NCBI RefSeq assembly: GCF_024206475.1
Contig: NZ_JAMBPR010000070.1
Coordinates: forward strand, 1 to 64,000
Source: Paraburkholderia sp. CNPSo 3274
GTDB taxonomy: Bacteria > Pseudomonadota > Gammaproteobacteria > Burkholderiales > Burkholderiaceae
Reading direction: 5' to 3'
Length of the DNA stretch: 64,000 nucleotides
Below the pieces are notes generated by a model, which saw only the letters and a list, made by a program, of their open reading frames with translations, did not search any database and was not told the DNA's origin. Both the position numbers and the translations under genes were made by a program. This document shows, one piece after another, positions 8,270 through 17,630 of this stretch. How positions within the stretch are numbered: the first letter of the stretch is position 1; each line of letters starts with the position of its first letter.

Positions 8270-8698
8270 TTGTTCCAGGGGGCGTCGGCGCTAACACTCG
8301 ATGCGAAAGGACGGATGTCGATTCCGTCTCGCTATCGTGAAGCGCTGCAACAACAGGCAGAAGGACGGGTGACGATCACCAAGCACCCGGACGGCTGCCT
8401 GTTGCTATTTCCGCGCCCCGAATGGGAGGTGTTCCGCTCGAAGGTCGCCGCCTTGCCGATGGATGCGCACTGGTGGCGCCGCATTTTTCTGGGCAATGCG
8501 TCCGACGTCGATGTCGACAGTGCCGGCCGCGTGCTCGTCTCACCTGAATTGCGTCTGGCAGCAGGAATGGAAAAGGAAGTCATGCTGCTTGGCATGGGTA
8601 GTCATTTTGAGTTGTGGGATGCGCAGACCTACGCCGCCAAGGAACAGGCGGCGATGGCGCAGGGCATGCCCGACGCCTTGAAAAATTTCACGTTCTGA
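8270..8698 (+). CDS. mraZ: Transcriptional regulator MraZ
   Basis: 142 residues when started at TTG (8270), giving FQGASALTLDAKGRMSIPSRYR, the canonical N-terminus and length. The frame stays open to an ATG at 8234, but those 12 residues (GGEKRRIRGRK) are not family sequence, and AGGGGG at 8258-8263 sits six bases before the TTG. MraZ is a ring-forming AbrB-like (SpoVT/MraZ fold) DNA-binding protein that represses the dcw operon. The two swapped-hairpin repeats are visible as ALTLDAKGRMSIPSRYR and DVDVDSAGRVLVSPELR. It is the first gene of the cluster; rsmH follows after 17 bases. Confidence 0.93.
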   Translation: MFQGASALTLDAKGRMSIPSRYREALQQQAEGRVTITKHPDGCLLLFPRPEWEVFRSKVAALPMDAHWWRRIFLGNASDVDVDSAGRVLVSPELRLAAGMEKEVMLLGMGSHFELWDAQTYAAKEQAAMAQGMPDALKNFTF

Positions 8699-8715
8699 TC
8701 GCGGTTCAAAAAGCT

Positions 8716-9669
8716 ATGGCATCTGCGATGGGACAGGGACTGCAGCATCGCACGGTGCTGCTCGACGAAGCGGTGAACGCGCTGGTCACGCGCGCGGACG
8801 GCGTCTATGTGGACGGCACGTTCGGCCGCGGCGGGCATAGTCGCGCGATCCTCGGGCGTCTCGGCGAGGCCGGGCGCCTGATCGCGTTCGACAAGGACCC
8901 GCTGGCGATCGCGACGGCACAAACCGTCGGCGACGCGCGGTTTTCGATCGTGCATGAGAGTTTTGCTTCGCTGCGCGACGAGCTCGCGTCGCGCGGGGTA
9001 GGGCGTGTGTCGGGAATATTGCTGGACCTTGGCGTGTCGTCGCCGCAAGTCGACGATCCGCAGCGCGGTTTCAGTTTCCGCGCGGATGGTCCGCTCGACA
9101 TGCGGATGGACCCGACGCGCGGCGAGTCCGCCGCTGACTGGCTCGCTCGGGCCACGGTGCAGGAACTGACGGAGGTAATTCGGGATTATGGGGAAGAACG
9201 GTTTGCTTTTCAGATTGCAAAGGCGCTTGTTGCTCGCCGGGCAGAGTCCGACCGTCTCGGGCCTCTCGACAGCACGGGCGAGCTTGCCCAAATCGTGGCT
9301 AACGTCGTCAAAACCCGTGAGAAGGGTAAGGACCCGGCAACCCGCACCTTTCAAGCTATACGGATTCACGTCAATCAAGAGCTTGCGGAGCTGCAGGTCG
9401 TTCTAGAAGCAGCACTGTCGTTGCTGGAACAGGGGGGGCGGCTGGTGGTCATCAGCTTTCATTCGCTCGAAGACCGGATCGTCAAGCGGTTCATGCAGGC
9501 GCACGCGAGCGCGCCGGCGGTGGACCGCCGCCTGCCGATCCGCGCCGTCGACCTGCCGAGCCCGCCGCTCAAGCTGCTCGGCCGCGTGTTCGCGAGCGAC
9601 GAGGAAGTCGCCGCGAACCCGCGCGCCCGCTCGGCCGTGATGCGCACCGCGGAGCGCGTCACGCCATGA
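8716..9669 (+). CDS. rsmH: 16S rRNA (cytosine(1402)-N(4))-methyltransferase
   Basis: A 317-residue SAM-dependent methyltransferase that modifies C1402 in the ribosomal decoding centre. The SAM site VDGTFGRGGHSR and the motifs LLDLGVSSPQ, RGFSFRADGPLDMRMD and SFHSLEDRIVKRFM are all present. A second in-frame ATG at 8728 (MGQGLQHRTVLL) agrees slightly better with the usual N-terminus (313 residues); neither start has a clear ribosome site. The stop overlaps the ftsL start as ATGA, implying coupled translation. Confidence 0.93.
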   Translation: MASAMGQGLQHRTVLLDEAVNALVTRADGVYVDGTFGRGGHSRAILGRLGEAGRLIAFDKDPLAIATAQTVGDARFSIVHESFASLRDELASRGVGRVSGILLDLGVSSPQVDDPQRGFSFRADGPLDMRMDPTRGESAADWLARATVQELTEVIRDYGEERFAFQIAKALVARRAESDRLGPLDSTGELAQIVANVVKTREKGKDPATRTFQAIRIHVNQELAELQVVLEAALSLLEQGGRLVVISFHSLEDRIVKRFMQAHASAPAVDRRLPIRAVDLPSPPLKLLGRVFASDEEVAANPRARSAVMRTAERVTP

Positions 9670-10022
9670 ATCGTCTGAACATCTTCCTGCTGATCGTCGT
9701 CATGGGGTGCGCGCTTTCCGTCGTGAACGCCACCAATCAGCAGCGCCAGATCTTCATCCAGTTGCAACGCGCGCAGTCGCAGGAGCATCAGCTCCAGCAG
9801 GACTACGCACAGCTTCAATATCAGCAGAGCGCGCTGTCGAGAACGTCGCGCATCGAACAGATCGCCACCGACTCGCTCAAGATGCAGGCCGTCACGACCG
9901 GACGCACGCAATATCTGACGCTCGCGCCCGGCAGCGCAACCGCCGTCGACGCACCCGTGCCAACCTCGGCGCCCCCACAGGGCGCCGCGCCCACGCCTGC
10001 CCGTCGCGGAGGCACGCGATGA
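9666..10022 (+). CDS. ftsL: Cell division protein FtsL
   Basis: An 118-residue bitopic protein: short cytoplasmic N-terminus, one membrane helix (about residues 5-22, IFLLIVVMGCALSVV), then a Gln-rich periplasmic coiled coil (about 25-75). FtsL partners FtsB and FtsQ and activates FtsWI. The Pro/Ala-rich tail after about residue 95 (VPTSAPPQGAAPTPARRGG) is probably disordered. It overlaps by four bases with rsmH upstream and with ftsI downstream. Confidence 0.9.
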   Translation: MNRLNIFLLIVVMGCALSVVNATNQQRQIFIQLQRAQSQEHQLQQDYAQLQYQQSALSRTSRIEQIATDSLKMQAVTTGRTQYLTLAPGSATAVDAPVPTSAPPQGAAPTPARRGGTR

Positions 10023-11914
10023 AAAAGGACAATCGCCGCAAGAGCGTAGCCTTTAGCGCCAACCCCATTCTTTCCGTGCGCCTGCCGATGTGGCGCTCGA
10101 AGCTCGTCGTGTTCCTGCTATTCATGGCGTTCGTCGCGCTCGCCGCGCGCGCGTTCTGGATTCAGGGCCCGGGCAACGCGTTCTATCAGAAGCAGGGCGA
10201 AAGCCGCTACCAGCGCACGATCGAGTTGCCGGCGACGCGCGGCAAGATTCTCGACCGTAACGGTCTCGTGCTCGCCACGAGTTTGCCCGTGCGCGCGATC
10301 TGGGCGATTCCCGAAGCCGTGCCCGACGATCTCGGCGCCGATAAGCTCAACCAGCTCGGCACGCTGCTCGGCATGAACACGAAAGAGCTGCGCGCGAAGC
10401 TCTCCGAAGACAAGACGTTCGTCTACGTGAAGCGCCAGGTGCCGCTCGACGTGGCGCAGAAAGTCACGGCGCTCGATATTCCCGGCGTTTATCAGCGTAA
10501 CGAATACAAGCGGTTCTATCCGGAAGGCGACGTCACCGCGCACTTGATCGGCTTCACCAACGTCGAGGACGAAGGCCAGGAAGGCGTCGAGTTGTCGGAC
10601 CAGAAGGTGCTCGCGGGCGTGGCGGGCATTCGCCACGTCATCAAGGACCGCATGGGCCACATCGTCGAGGACGTCGACGAAACGGTCGTGCCCCACGATG
10701 GCAAGGACGTCGAACTGTCGATCGATAGCAAGATTCAGTACATCGCCTATTCGAACCTGAAAGCCGCCGTCGAGAAGTTCAAGGCCAAGGCCGGCGCTGC
10801 GATGGTGGTAGACGTGCGCACGGGCGAAGTGCTCGCGCTCGTGAACTATCCGACCTACAACCCGAACGACCGCTCGCACCTCACGGGCGAGCAGCTGCGC
10901 AACCGCATTCTCACCGACGTGTTCGAGCCAGGCTCGATCATGAAGCCCTTCACGGTGTCGCTCGCGCTGGATCTGCACCGCGTCTCGCCGAGTACACTGG
11001 TAGATACGGGCCCGGGCCACTTCACGCTCGACGGCGCGACCATCACCGACGACGCGGCGTTCGGCGTCCTGACGGTCGGTGGCGTGATCCAGAAGTCGAG
11101 CAACATCGGCGCGACCAAGATCGCGATGACGCTCAAGCCCGAAGAAATGTGGGACATGTACACCAGCATCGGTCTCGGTCAGGCGCCGAAGGTCGGGTTC
11201 CCCGGCGCGGCGGCTGGCCGTTTGCGTCCGTGGAAAAGCTGGCGCCGCATCGAGCAGGCGACGATGTCCTACGGCTATGGCCTCTCCGTTTCGCTGTTCC
11301 AGCTTGCGCGCGCGTACACGGCGATCGCCCACGACGGCCAGATTCTGCCTGTGACGATCTTCCGCCACCCCGGCGATACGCAGCCGGTGCAGGGCACCCA
11401 GGTCTTCGCGCCTACCACGGCGCGTGAAGTGCGCACGATGCTGGAGAGCGTGGTGTCGAAGGACGGCACCTCGCCCGACGCCGCCGTGCCCGGCTACCGC
11501 GTGGGCGGCAAGTCCGGTACGGCGTACAAGCATGGCCCGCACGGCTACGATCATTCGAAGTACCGCGCGTCGTTCGTCGGCATGGCGCCGATGCCCAATC
11601 CGCGCATCGTCGTGGCCATCACGGTCGACGAACCGACGGCCGGCAGCCACTTCGGCGGCGCGGTGTCGGGTCCGGTGTTCTCGGGCATCGTCGGCGATAC
11701 GCTGCGCTCGCTCAACGTCCCGCCGGATATGCCGGTGAAGCAGCTCGTCGTCGAAGACAATAGCGCCGCCGGCGCCTCGGCCCCGGCCGTCGCGAACGCG
11801 CCAGCTACGCCTGTGAAGCACGTGGCGAACGCGGCCGCCGCGAAAAGCGCCGCAGCCGCGCATCACATGACCGTCGCGGACAACGCAAAAAATCGACCCG
11901 GAGTCGTCCGATGA
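10019..11914 (+). CDS. ftsI: Peptidoglycan D,D-transpeptidase FtsI (PBP3)
   Basis: A 631-residue class B penicillin-binding protein that cross-links septal peptidoglycan. It has a short cytoplasmic N-terminus, a membrane helix (LVVFLLFMAFVALAARAFW, about 30-50), the PBP dimer domain (ATRGKILDRNG) and the transpeptidase domain with active-site Ser in EPGSIMKPF, SSNIG (SxN) and KSGTAYK (KSG box). The last roughly 60 residues are an Ala-rich tail, making it longer than E. coli FtsI (588). The ATG at 10019 overlaps the ftsL stop; a much longer frame upstream is an artefact. Confidence 0.93.
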   Translation: MKKDNRRKSVAFSANPILSVRLPMWRSKLVVFLLFMAFVALAARAFWIQGPGNAFYQKQGESRYQRTIELPATRGKILDRNGLVLATSLPVRAIWAIPEAVPDDLGADKLNQLGTLLGMNTKELRAKLSEDKTFVYVKRQVPLDVAQKVTALDIPGVYQRNEYKRFYPEGDVTAHLIGFTNVEDEGQEGVELSDQKVLAGVAGIRHVIKDRMGHIVEDVDETVVPHDGKDVELSIDSKIQYIAYSNLKAAVEKFKAKAGAAMVVDVRTGEVLALVNYPTYNPNDRSHLTGEQLRNRILTDVFEPGSIMKPFTVSLALDLHRVSPSTLVDTGPGHFTLDGATITDDAAFGVLTVGGVIQKSSNIGATKIAMTLKPEEMWDMYTSIGLGQAPKVGFPGAAAGRLRPWKSWRRIEQATMSYGYGLSVSLFQLARAYTAIAHDGQILPVTIFRHPGDTQPVQGTQVFAPTTAREVRTMLESVVSKDGTSPDAAVPGYRVGGKSGTAYKHGPHGYDHSKYRASFVGMAPMPNPRIVVAITVDEPTAGSHFGGAVSGPVFSGIVGDTLRSLNVPPDMPVKQLVVEDNSAAGASAPAVANAPATPVKHVANAAAAKSAAAAHHMTVADNAKNRPGVVR

Positions 11915-13461
11915 GCGCCACGCGCACCCAGCATCCCGCGCACCGGCAGATCGCGGACGCGCTCGTATGGCTGCGCGCGCACGTCGCGCCCGCAGCCGGC
12001 CTGCACGCCGACACGCGCTCGCTCAAGCCGGGCGACGTGTTTCTCGCCTACGCCGTCGAGGGCGCGGACAACCGCCCGCACATCGTCAATGCGATCGAGC
12101 GTGGCGCCGCAGCCGTGCTGTATCAGCCGGAAGGGTATGCGGGCGAAACGCTCGACGCGTCGATTGCGCTCGCTGTGCCGCAGCTCGACGTGCTCGCGGG
12201 GGAAATCGCAAGCGGCTGGTATGGCGACCCGAGCGATGCCATGCTCGTGGTCGGCGTGACCGGCACGAATGGCAAGACGTCGTGCAGCCAGTGGATCGCC
12301 TCGGCGTTCACGGCCATCGGCCAGAAGTGCGCGATCGTCGGCACGCTGGGCACGGGTTTTCCGGGCCAGCTCGCGCATACGGGCTTCACCACGCCCGACG
12401 CGCCGCAACTGCAACGCAGCCTCGCGCAATTGCGCAGTGCTGGCGCACAGGCTATTGCGATGGAAGTTTCCTCGCACGCGCTGCATCAGGGCCGCGTGAA
12501 CGGTACCTCGTTCGACATCGCCGTCTTCACGAATCTTACGCAGGACCATCTCGACTATCACCACACGTTCGAGGCCTACGAGGCCGCGAAGGCGCGTCTG
12601 TTCGCATGGCCGGGCCTGCGCGCCGCGATCATCAACGCCGACGACGCAGCGGGCCGCCGCCTGATCGCCGCTACGCGCGGCAAGGCTCGCACGATTGCGT
12701 ATAGCGTGGCGACGCCCGCCGCCGACGCACCCGTTGCCGACGCGTGGCTGCGCGCGAACGACGTGCGAGCGACTGCCACCGGCACGGCGTTCCATCTGGA
12801 AACGTCGGAGTGGGGCGAGGCGCAAGTCGAGGCGCATGTTCTCGGCCTCTTCAACGTGAGCAATCTGCTCGGCGTGCTCGGCGCGCTGCTTGCGGCGAAC
12901 GTACCGCTCGCCGCGGCGCTCAACGAGATCTCGAAGCTGCAGCCGGTGAACGGCCGCATGGAGCGTCTTGGCGGCCGCGCCGATCACGACGAGCCGCTCG
13001 TCGTGATCGACTACGCGCATACGCCGGACGCGCTCGAAAAAACGCTCGAAGCACTGCGCCCGATGGCAGCCGCACGCGGCGGCCAGCTCATCTGCATGTT
13101 CGGCTGCGGCGGCGATCGCGACGCGACCAAGCGCCCGCTCATGGGGGCGATCGCGGAACGCATCGCCGACCAGGTCGTCGTGACGAGCGATAACCCGCGC
13201 AGCGAATCGCCGGCCGCGATCATCGAGCAGATCGCGCAAGGCATGCGCGATGCCGCGAAGGCGCGCCGCATCGAGGATCGCGCGAGCGCGATCCTGCAGG
13301 CGGTGCGCGGCGCGGCGCGCGAAGACGTCGTCGTGCTGGCCGGCAAAGGCCACGAGGCGACCCAGGAAATCATGGGCAAGAAGCGCGCGTTCTCCGACCA
13401 GGACCATGCGCGGCTTGCACTCGCCGCCCGTGTCACGCACGGGCGCGGAGGTGGTGAATGA
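11911..13461 (+). CDS. murE: UDP-N-acetylmuramoyl-L-alanyl-D-glutamate--2,6-diaminopimelate ligase
   Basis: A 516-residue Mur ligase that adds meso-diaminopimelate as the third stem residue. It has the P-loop VTGTNGKTS, the central-domain NLTQDHLDYH segment, and DNPRSE near the C-terminus, the motif that marks meso-DAP rather than lysine specificity. The start overlaps the ftsI stop (ATGA) and the stop overlaps the murF start, so ftsI-murE-murF are probably translationally coupled. It acts in the cytoplasm. Confidence 0.95.
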   Translation: MSATRTQHPAHRQIADALVWLRAHVAPAAGLHADTRSLKPGDVFLAYAVEGADNRPHIVNAIERGAAAVLYQPEGYAGETLDASIALAVPQLDVLAGEIASGWYGDPSDAMLVVGVTGTNGKTSCSQWIASAFTAIGQKCAIVGTLGTGFPGQLAHTGFTTPDAPQLQRSLAQLRSAGAQAIAMEVSSHALHQGRVNGTSFDIAVFTNLTQDHLDYHHTFEAYEAAKARLFAWPGLRAAIINADDAAGRRLIAATRGKARTIAYSVATPAADAPVADAWLRANDVRATATGTAFHLETSEWGEAQVEAHVLGLFNVSNLLGVLGALLAANVPLAAALNEISKLQPVNGRMERLGGRADHDEPLVVIDYAHTPDALEKTLEALRPMAAARGGQLICMFGCGGDRDATKRPLMGAIAERIADQVVVTSDNPRSESPAAIIEQIAQGMRDAAKARRIEDRASAILQAVRGAAREDVVVLAGKGHEATQEIMGKKRAFSDQDHARLALAARVTHGRGGGE

Positions 13462-14894
13462 CGATGCTTTCCCTGCGGGAAGCCGCGGCGCTGATTCCCG
13501 GCGCGAGCGTACTCGGCGACGAGAACGCAACGTTCGAGCGCATTTCGACCGACAGCCGCACCACGGGCCCCGGCGATCTCTTCGTCGCGCTCAAGGGCGA
13601 CCGCTTCGACGCGCACGACTTTCTCGGCGAGGTCGCGAACCGCCACGTGAGCGCGGCGCTCGTTTCGCGCAGCCCCGGCGACTGGCGCATGCCCGCGCTG
13701 CGCGTGGACGACACGCGTACGGCGCTCGGCGCACTCGCGCTCGGCTGGCGCCGCCGCTTCTCGATGCCGCTCGTCGCCGTGACGGGCAGCAACGGCAAGA
13801 CGACGGTCAAGGAAATGATCGCGTCGATCTTCGCGGCGGCCGTTGGTGAAAATTTGCGTCTCGCGACCACCGGAAACCTCAATAACGACATCGGCGTGCC
13901 GTTAACGTTGCTGCGCTTGAGCGACGCACATCGGCTGGCGGTGGTCGAACTCGGCATGAATCACCCGGGCGAGACCGAGTTGCTCGCGAAATTCGCTGAG
14001 CCGACGGTCGCGGTGGTGAACAACGCGCAACGGGAGCATCAGGAATTCATGGCGACGGTGGAAGCCGTCGCGCTCGAGCATGCGAGCGTGATTCACGTGC
14101 TCAAGCCCACGGGCGTCGCGGTGTTTCCCGCTGACGATGCCTACGCGAGCATCTGGCGCGTGGCGGCTACGGGTTCGCGCATTCTCGACTTCGCGCTGCA
14201 TACGGATACGAGTGCGGTTGCAGCGGCAGTCACCGGCAAGCTCGTTGACAAGGTGGGGGGCAACCGTCTCGCGATCGCGACGCCGGAAGGCCATCTCGAA
14301 GTGGAGTTGAAGGCGCTGGGCGCGCATAACGCGCACAACGCGCTCGCGGCCACGGCGGCGGCGATTGCGTCGGGCGTATCGCTCGAAGCGATTGGCCGCG
14401 GGCTCGAGGCGTTTGAGCCGGTAAAGGGCCGCTTGCAGGTGAAGCGCGCGGCGCTTGGCGAACTCACGGGCGCGACGGTGATCGACGACACCTACAACGC
14501 GAATCCCGATTCGGTGCGTGCGGCGATCGACGTGCTGGCTTCGCGCAACTCGCCGCGCGTGCTCGTGCTCGCAGACATGGGCGAAGTCGGCGACGACGGC
14601 CCCGCATTTCACCGCGAGGTGGGCGCTTACGCGAAGGAACGCGGCATCGACGCGCTCTATACGCTCGGCGACGCAGCGCGTGACAGCGCGGCGGCGTTCG
14701 GCGCGCAGGCGCTGCATGCCGCGGACGTGGGCGAACTCGTGCGCGCGCTGGCTGGCGCCGGTTACGGCGCTGGCGCAACGATTCTCGTGAAAGGTTCGCG
14801 CTTCATGCAGATGGAACGCGTGGTGGCGGCTTTGACAAACCCGCTCACGAATCCGCAAAACCCTGCACCGGACGCCAAGTCCGGTGCGCACTGA
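13458..14894 (+). CDS. murF: UDP-N-acetylmuramoyl-tripeptide--D-alanyl-D-alanine ligase
   Basis: A 478-residue Mur ligase that attaches D-Ala-D-Ala (made by Ddl, encoded in this cluster) to complete UDP-MurNAc-pentapeptide. Visible: STDSRTTGPGDLFVAL (N-terminal domain), the ATP site VTGSNGKTTVK, ELGMNHPGE and VIDDTYNANPDSV. Its ATG overlaps murE by four bases and it ends 20 bases before mraY. Confidence 0.95.
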   Translation: MTMLSLREAAALIPGASVLGDENATFERISTDSRTTGPGDLFVALKGDRFDAHDFLGEVANRHVSAALVSRSPGDWRMPALRVDDTRTALGALALGWRRRFSMPLVAVTGSNGKTTVKEMIASIFAAAVGENLRLATTGNLNNDIGVPLTLLRLSDAHRLAVVELGMNHPGETELLAKFAEPTVAVVNNAQREHQEFMATVEAVALEHASVIHVLKPTGVAVFPADDAYASIWRVAATGSRILDFALHTDTSAVAAAVTGKLVDKVGGNRLAIATPEGHLEVELKALGAHNAHNALAATAAAIASGVSLEAIGRGLEAFEPVKGRLQVKRAALGELTGATVIDDTYNANPDSVRAAIDVLASRNSPRVLVLADMGEVGDDGPAFHREVGAYAKERGIDALYTLGDAARDSAAAFGAQALHAADVGELVRALAGAGYGAGATILVKGSRFMQMERVVAALTNPLTNPQNPAPDAKSGAH

Positions 14895-14914
14895 AATACG
14901 AAGGAATACAAGGC

Positions 14915-16084
14915 ATGCTACTGGCGCTGGCGCAATGGCTGCAGAATGACGCAAGCTTCTTGCGCGTGTTCAGTTATCTGACGTTCCGTGCGGTGATGGC
15001 CACCATCACCGCGATGGCGATCGGGCTTTTTCTCGGCCCGTGGGTGATCCGCAAGCTCACCGCGATGAAGGTCGGCCAGGCCGTGCGTACGGACGGCCCG
15101 CAAACTCACCTCGTGAAGTCCGGCACGCCCACCATGGGCGGCGTGCTCATTCTGCTGGGCATCGCGGTTTCCACCTTGCTGTGGGGCGACCTCACGAACC
15201 GCTTCATCTGGATCGTGATGCTCGTCACGTTCGGCTTTGGCGCGATCGGCTGGGTCGACGACTATCGCAAGGTCGTCTACAAGGACCCGCGCGGCATGTC
15301 TTCGCGCGAGAAGTACTTCTGGCAGTCGGTGATCGGTCTGTTCGCTGCGGTGTACCTCGCGTTCAGCGTGTCCGAGGCGAGCAACGTGCGTGTGTTCGAT
15401 CTCTTTATGGCGTGGGTGCGTAGCGGCCTTTCGATGGGTCTCCCCGCGCGCGCCGACTTGCTGCTGCCGTTCCTCAAGTCGATCAGCTATCCGCTCGGCG
15501 TGTGGGGCTTCATCGCGCTCACGTATTTCGTGATCGTCGGCGCGAGCAACGCCGTGAATCTCACCGACGGCCTCGACGGTCTCGTGATCATGCCGGTCGT
15601 GCTGGTCGGCGCGTCGCTCGGCGTGTTCGCCTATGTGATGGGCAGTTCGGTCTACTCGAAGTATCTGCTCTTTCCGCACATTGCCGGAGCTGGCGAACTG
15701 CTCATCTTCTGTTCGGCGATGGGCGGGGCAGGGCTCGCGTTCCTCTGGTTCAACACGTATCCGGCTCAGGTGTTCATGGGCGATGTGGGCGCGCTCGCAC
15801 TCGGTGGCGCGCTTGGAACCATTGCGGTGATCGTGCGTCAGGAAATCGTGCTCTTCATCATGGGCGGCATCTTTGTCGCGGAGACGCTCTCCGTGATGCT
15901 GCAGGTCACCTGGTTCAAGTACACGAAAAAGCGTTACGGCGAAGGGCGCCGCATCTTCAAGATGGCGCCGCTGCATCACCATTTCGAGCTGTCTGGCTGG
16001 AAGGAAACGCAGGTTGTCGTGCGTTTCTGGGTCATCACGCTGATGCTGTGTCTGATCGGTTTGTCCACGCTCAAGCTGCGTTGA
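14915..16084 (+). CDS. mraY: Phospho-N-acetylmuramoyl-pentapeptide transferase
   Basis: A 389-residue polytopic inner-membrane enzyme, about ten helices, that transfers phospho-MurNAc-pentapeptide to undecaprenyl phosphate to give lipid I. Family signatures: KSGTPTMGGVLIL, GWVDDYRK with the catalytic Asp pair, NAVNLTDGLDGL, FMGDVGALALGG and the APLHHHFEL histidine cluster near the C-terminus. AAGGA precedes the ATG by about ten bases. Confidence 0.96.
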   Translation: MLLALAQWLQNDASFLRVFSYLTFRAVMATITAMAIGLFLGPWVIRKLTAMKVGQAVRTDGPQTHLVKSGTPTMGGVLILLGIAVSTLLWGDLTNRFIWIVMLVTFGFGAIGWVDDYRKVVYKDPRGMSSREKYFWQSVIGLFAAVYLAFSVSEASNVRVFDLFMAWVRSGLSMGLPARADLLLPFLKSISYPLGVWGFIALTYFVIVGASNAVNLTDGLDGLVIMPVVLVGASLGVFAYVMGSSVYSKYLLFPHIAGAGELLIFCSAMGGAGLAFLWFNTYPAQVFMGDVGALALGGALGTIAVIVRQEIVLFIMGGIFVAETLSVMLQVTWFKYTKKRYGEGRRIFKMAPLHHHFELSGWKETQVVVRFWVITLMLCLIGLSTLKLR

Positions 16085-16112
16085 GCCTTTAAGCAATCAA
16101 GGGAAGCAAGCG

Positions 16113-17630
16113 ATGTTTGGCGAGAAGTTTCGGGATCGGCATAAGCCGATGGTGCTCGTGCTGGGACTCGGGGAATCGGGTCTCGCGATGGCGCGCTGGT
16201 GCGCGCGGCATGGTTGCCGCCTGCGCATTGCCGATTCGCGTGCAGCGCCGCCCAATCTTCCCGAACTCGCCGCGCGTGGCATCGACGCCGATTTCGTAGG
16301 TGGTCCGTTCTCGACGGCGCTGCTCGACGGCGTCGAACTCGTCGCAATCAGCCCGGGCCTCTCGCCGCTCGCCGAAGATCTCGTGCCGCTGATCGCGGCG
16401 GCGCGCGAGCGCGGCATCGAAGTGTGGGGCGAGCTCGAACTCTTCGCGCAGGCGCTGCGCCATCTCGGCGAGAGCGGCTACGCACCAAAGGTGCTCGCCA
16501 TTACCGGCACGAACGGCAAGACCACCACGACGAGCCTCACAGGCATGCTCTGCGAGCGCGCGGGCAAGCGCGTGGCGGTGGCGGGCAACATCAGCCCGGC
16601 CATGCTCGACAAGCTCGCCGACGCCATCGACAACACCGCGCTGCCCGACGTCTGGGTGCTCGAACTGTCGAGCTTCCAGCTGGAGACGGCGCACACGTTC
16701 GAGCCGGACGCCGCAGCGGTCCTCAACATCACGCAGGACCATCTCGACTGGCACGGCGGCCTCGACGCCTACGCGGCCGCGAAGGGCCGCATCTTCGGGC
16801 CGCGCACGACGCGCGTGCTCAACCGCGATGACGCGCGCGTCATGTCGCTCGCGAGCGTGAAGGCGAGTGGCAACGCAAAGGTTGTGACCTTCGGCCTGAA
16901 CGAGCCTGAGAACGACGGCGACCTGGGTCTGTTGCGCGAGAACGGCATGCAGTGGCTCGTGCAGGCCCACGATCTCGACGCGGCCGACGTGCCTGTGTCC
17001 CCGCGTCGCCGCAAGCAGCAGGAAGCGGCGCCGGTGAATCTCGGCATGAAGCGCCTCATGCCCGCCGACGCCCTGCGCATTCGCGGCCTGCACAACGCAG
17101 CCAACGCGCTCGCGGCGTTCGCGCTCACGCGCGCGATCGACCTGGCGCCCGCGCCGCTTCTGCACGGACTGCGCGAGTATCGCGGCGAGCCGCATCGCGT
17201 GGAGCTGATCGCATCGATCGAGGGCATCGACTACGTGGACGACAGCAAGGGCACGAACGTCGGCGCGACGGTTGCGGCGCTCGACGGTCTCGCGCAGCGC
17301 GCGGTGCTGATTGCTGGCGGCGACGGCAAGGGCCAGGACTTCGATCCGCTCGCAGCGCCGGTTGCGCGCTGGTGCCGCGCCGTGATGCTGATCGGCCGCG
17401 ACGCGCCGAAGATCCGCGCGGCGCTCGAAGAAACCGGCATTGCGATGAGCGACCACGCGACGCTCGAAGAAGCCACGCGCGCGGCGACGGCGCTCGCGCA
17501 ACCCGGCGACGTCGTGCTGCTCTCGCCCGCTTGCGCAAGCCTCGACATGTTCCGCAATTACGCCCATCGCGCGGCCGTGTTCCACGACACGGTGGAAGAA
17601 ATCGCCGCAGAACGGGGGACGATGATATGA
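16113..17630 (+). CDS. murD: UDP-N-acetylmuramoylalanine--D-glutamate ligase
   Basis: A 505-residue Mur ligase that adds D-glutamate to UDP-MurNAc-L-Ala. It has a Rossmann-like N-terminus VLVLGLGESGLAMARW, the P-loop ITGTNGKTTTT, NITQDHLDWH, and DDSKGTNVGATVAAL in the C-terminal domain. An AGGGAAG ribosome site precedes the ATG. The stop overlaps the ftsW start (ATGA). Confidence 0.95.
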   Translation: MFGEKFRDRHKPMVLVLGLGESGLAMARWCARHGCRLRIADSRAAPPNLPELAARGIDADFVGGPFSTALLDGVELVAISPGLSPLAEDLVPLIAAARERGIEVWGELELFAQALRHLGESGYAPKVLAITGTNGKTTTTSLTGMLCERAGKRVAVAGNISPAMLDKLADAIDNTALPDVWVLELSSFQLETAHTFEPDAAAVLNITQDHLDWHGGLDAYAAAKGRIFGPRTTRVLNRDDARVMSLASVKASGNAKVVTFGLNEPENDGDLGLLRENGMQWLVQAHDLDAADVPVSPRRRKQQEAAPVNLGMKRLMPADALRIRGLHNAANALAAFALTRAIDLAPAPLLHGLREYRGEPHRVELIASIEGIDYVDDSKGTNVGATVAALDGLAQRAVLIAGGDGKGQDFDPLAAPVARWCRAVMLIGRDAPKIRAALEETGIAMSDHATLEEATRAATALAQPGDVVLLSPACASLDMFRNYAHRAAVFHDTVEEIAAERGTMI

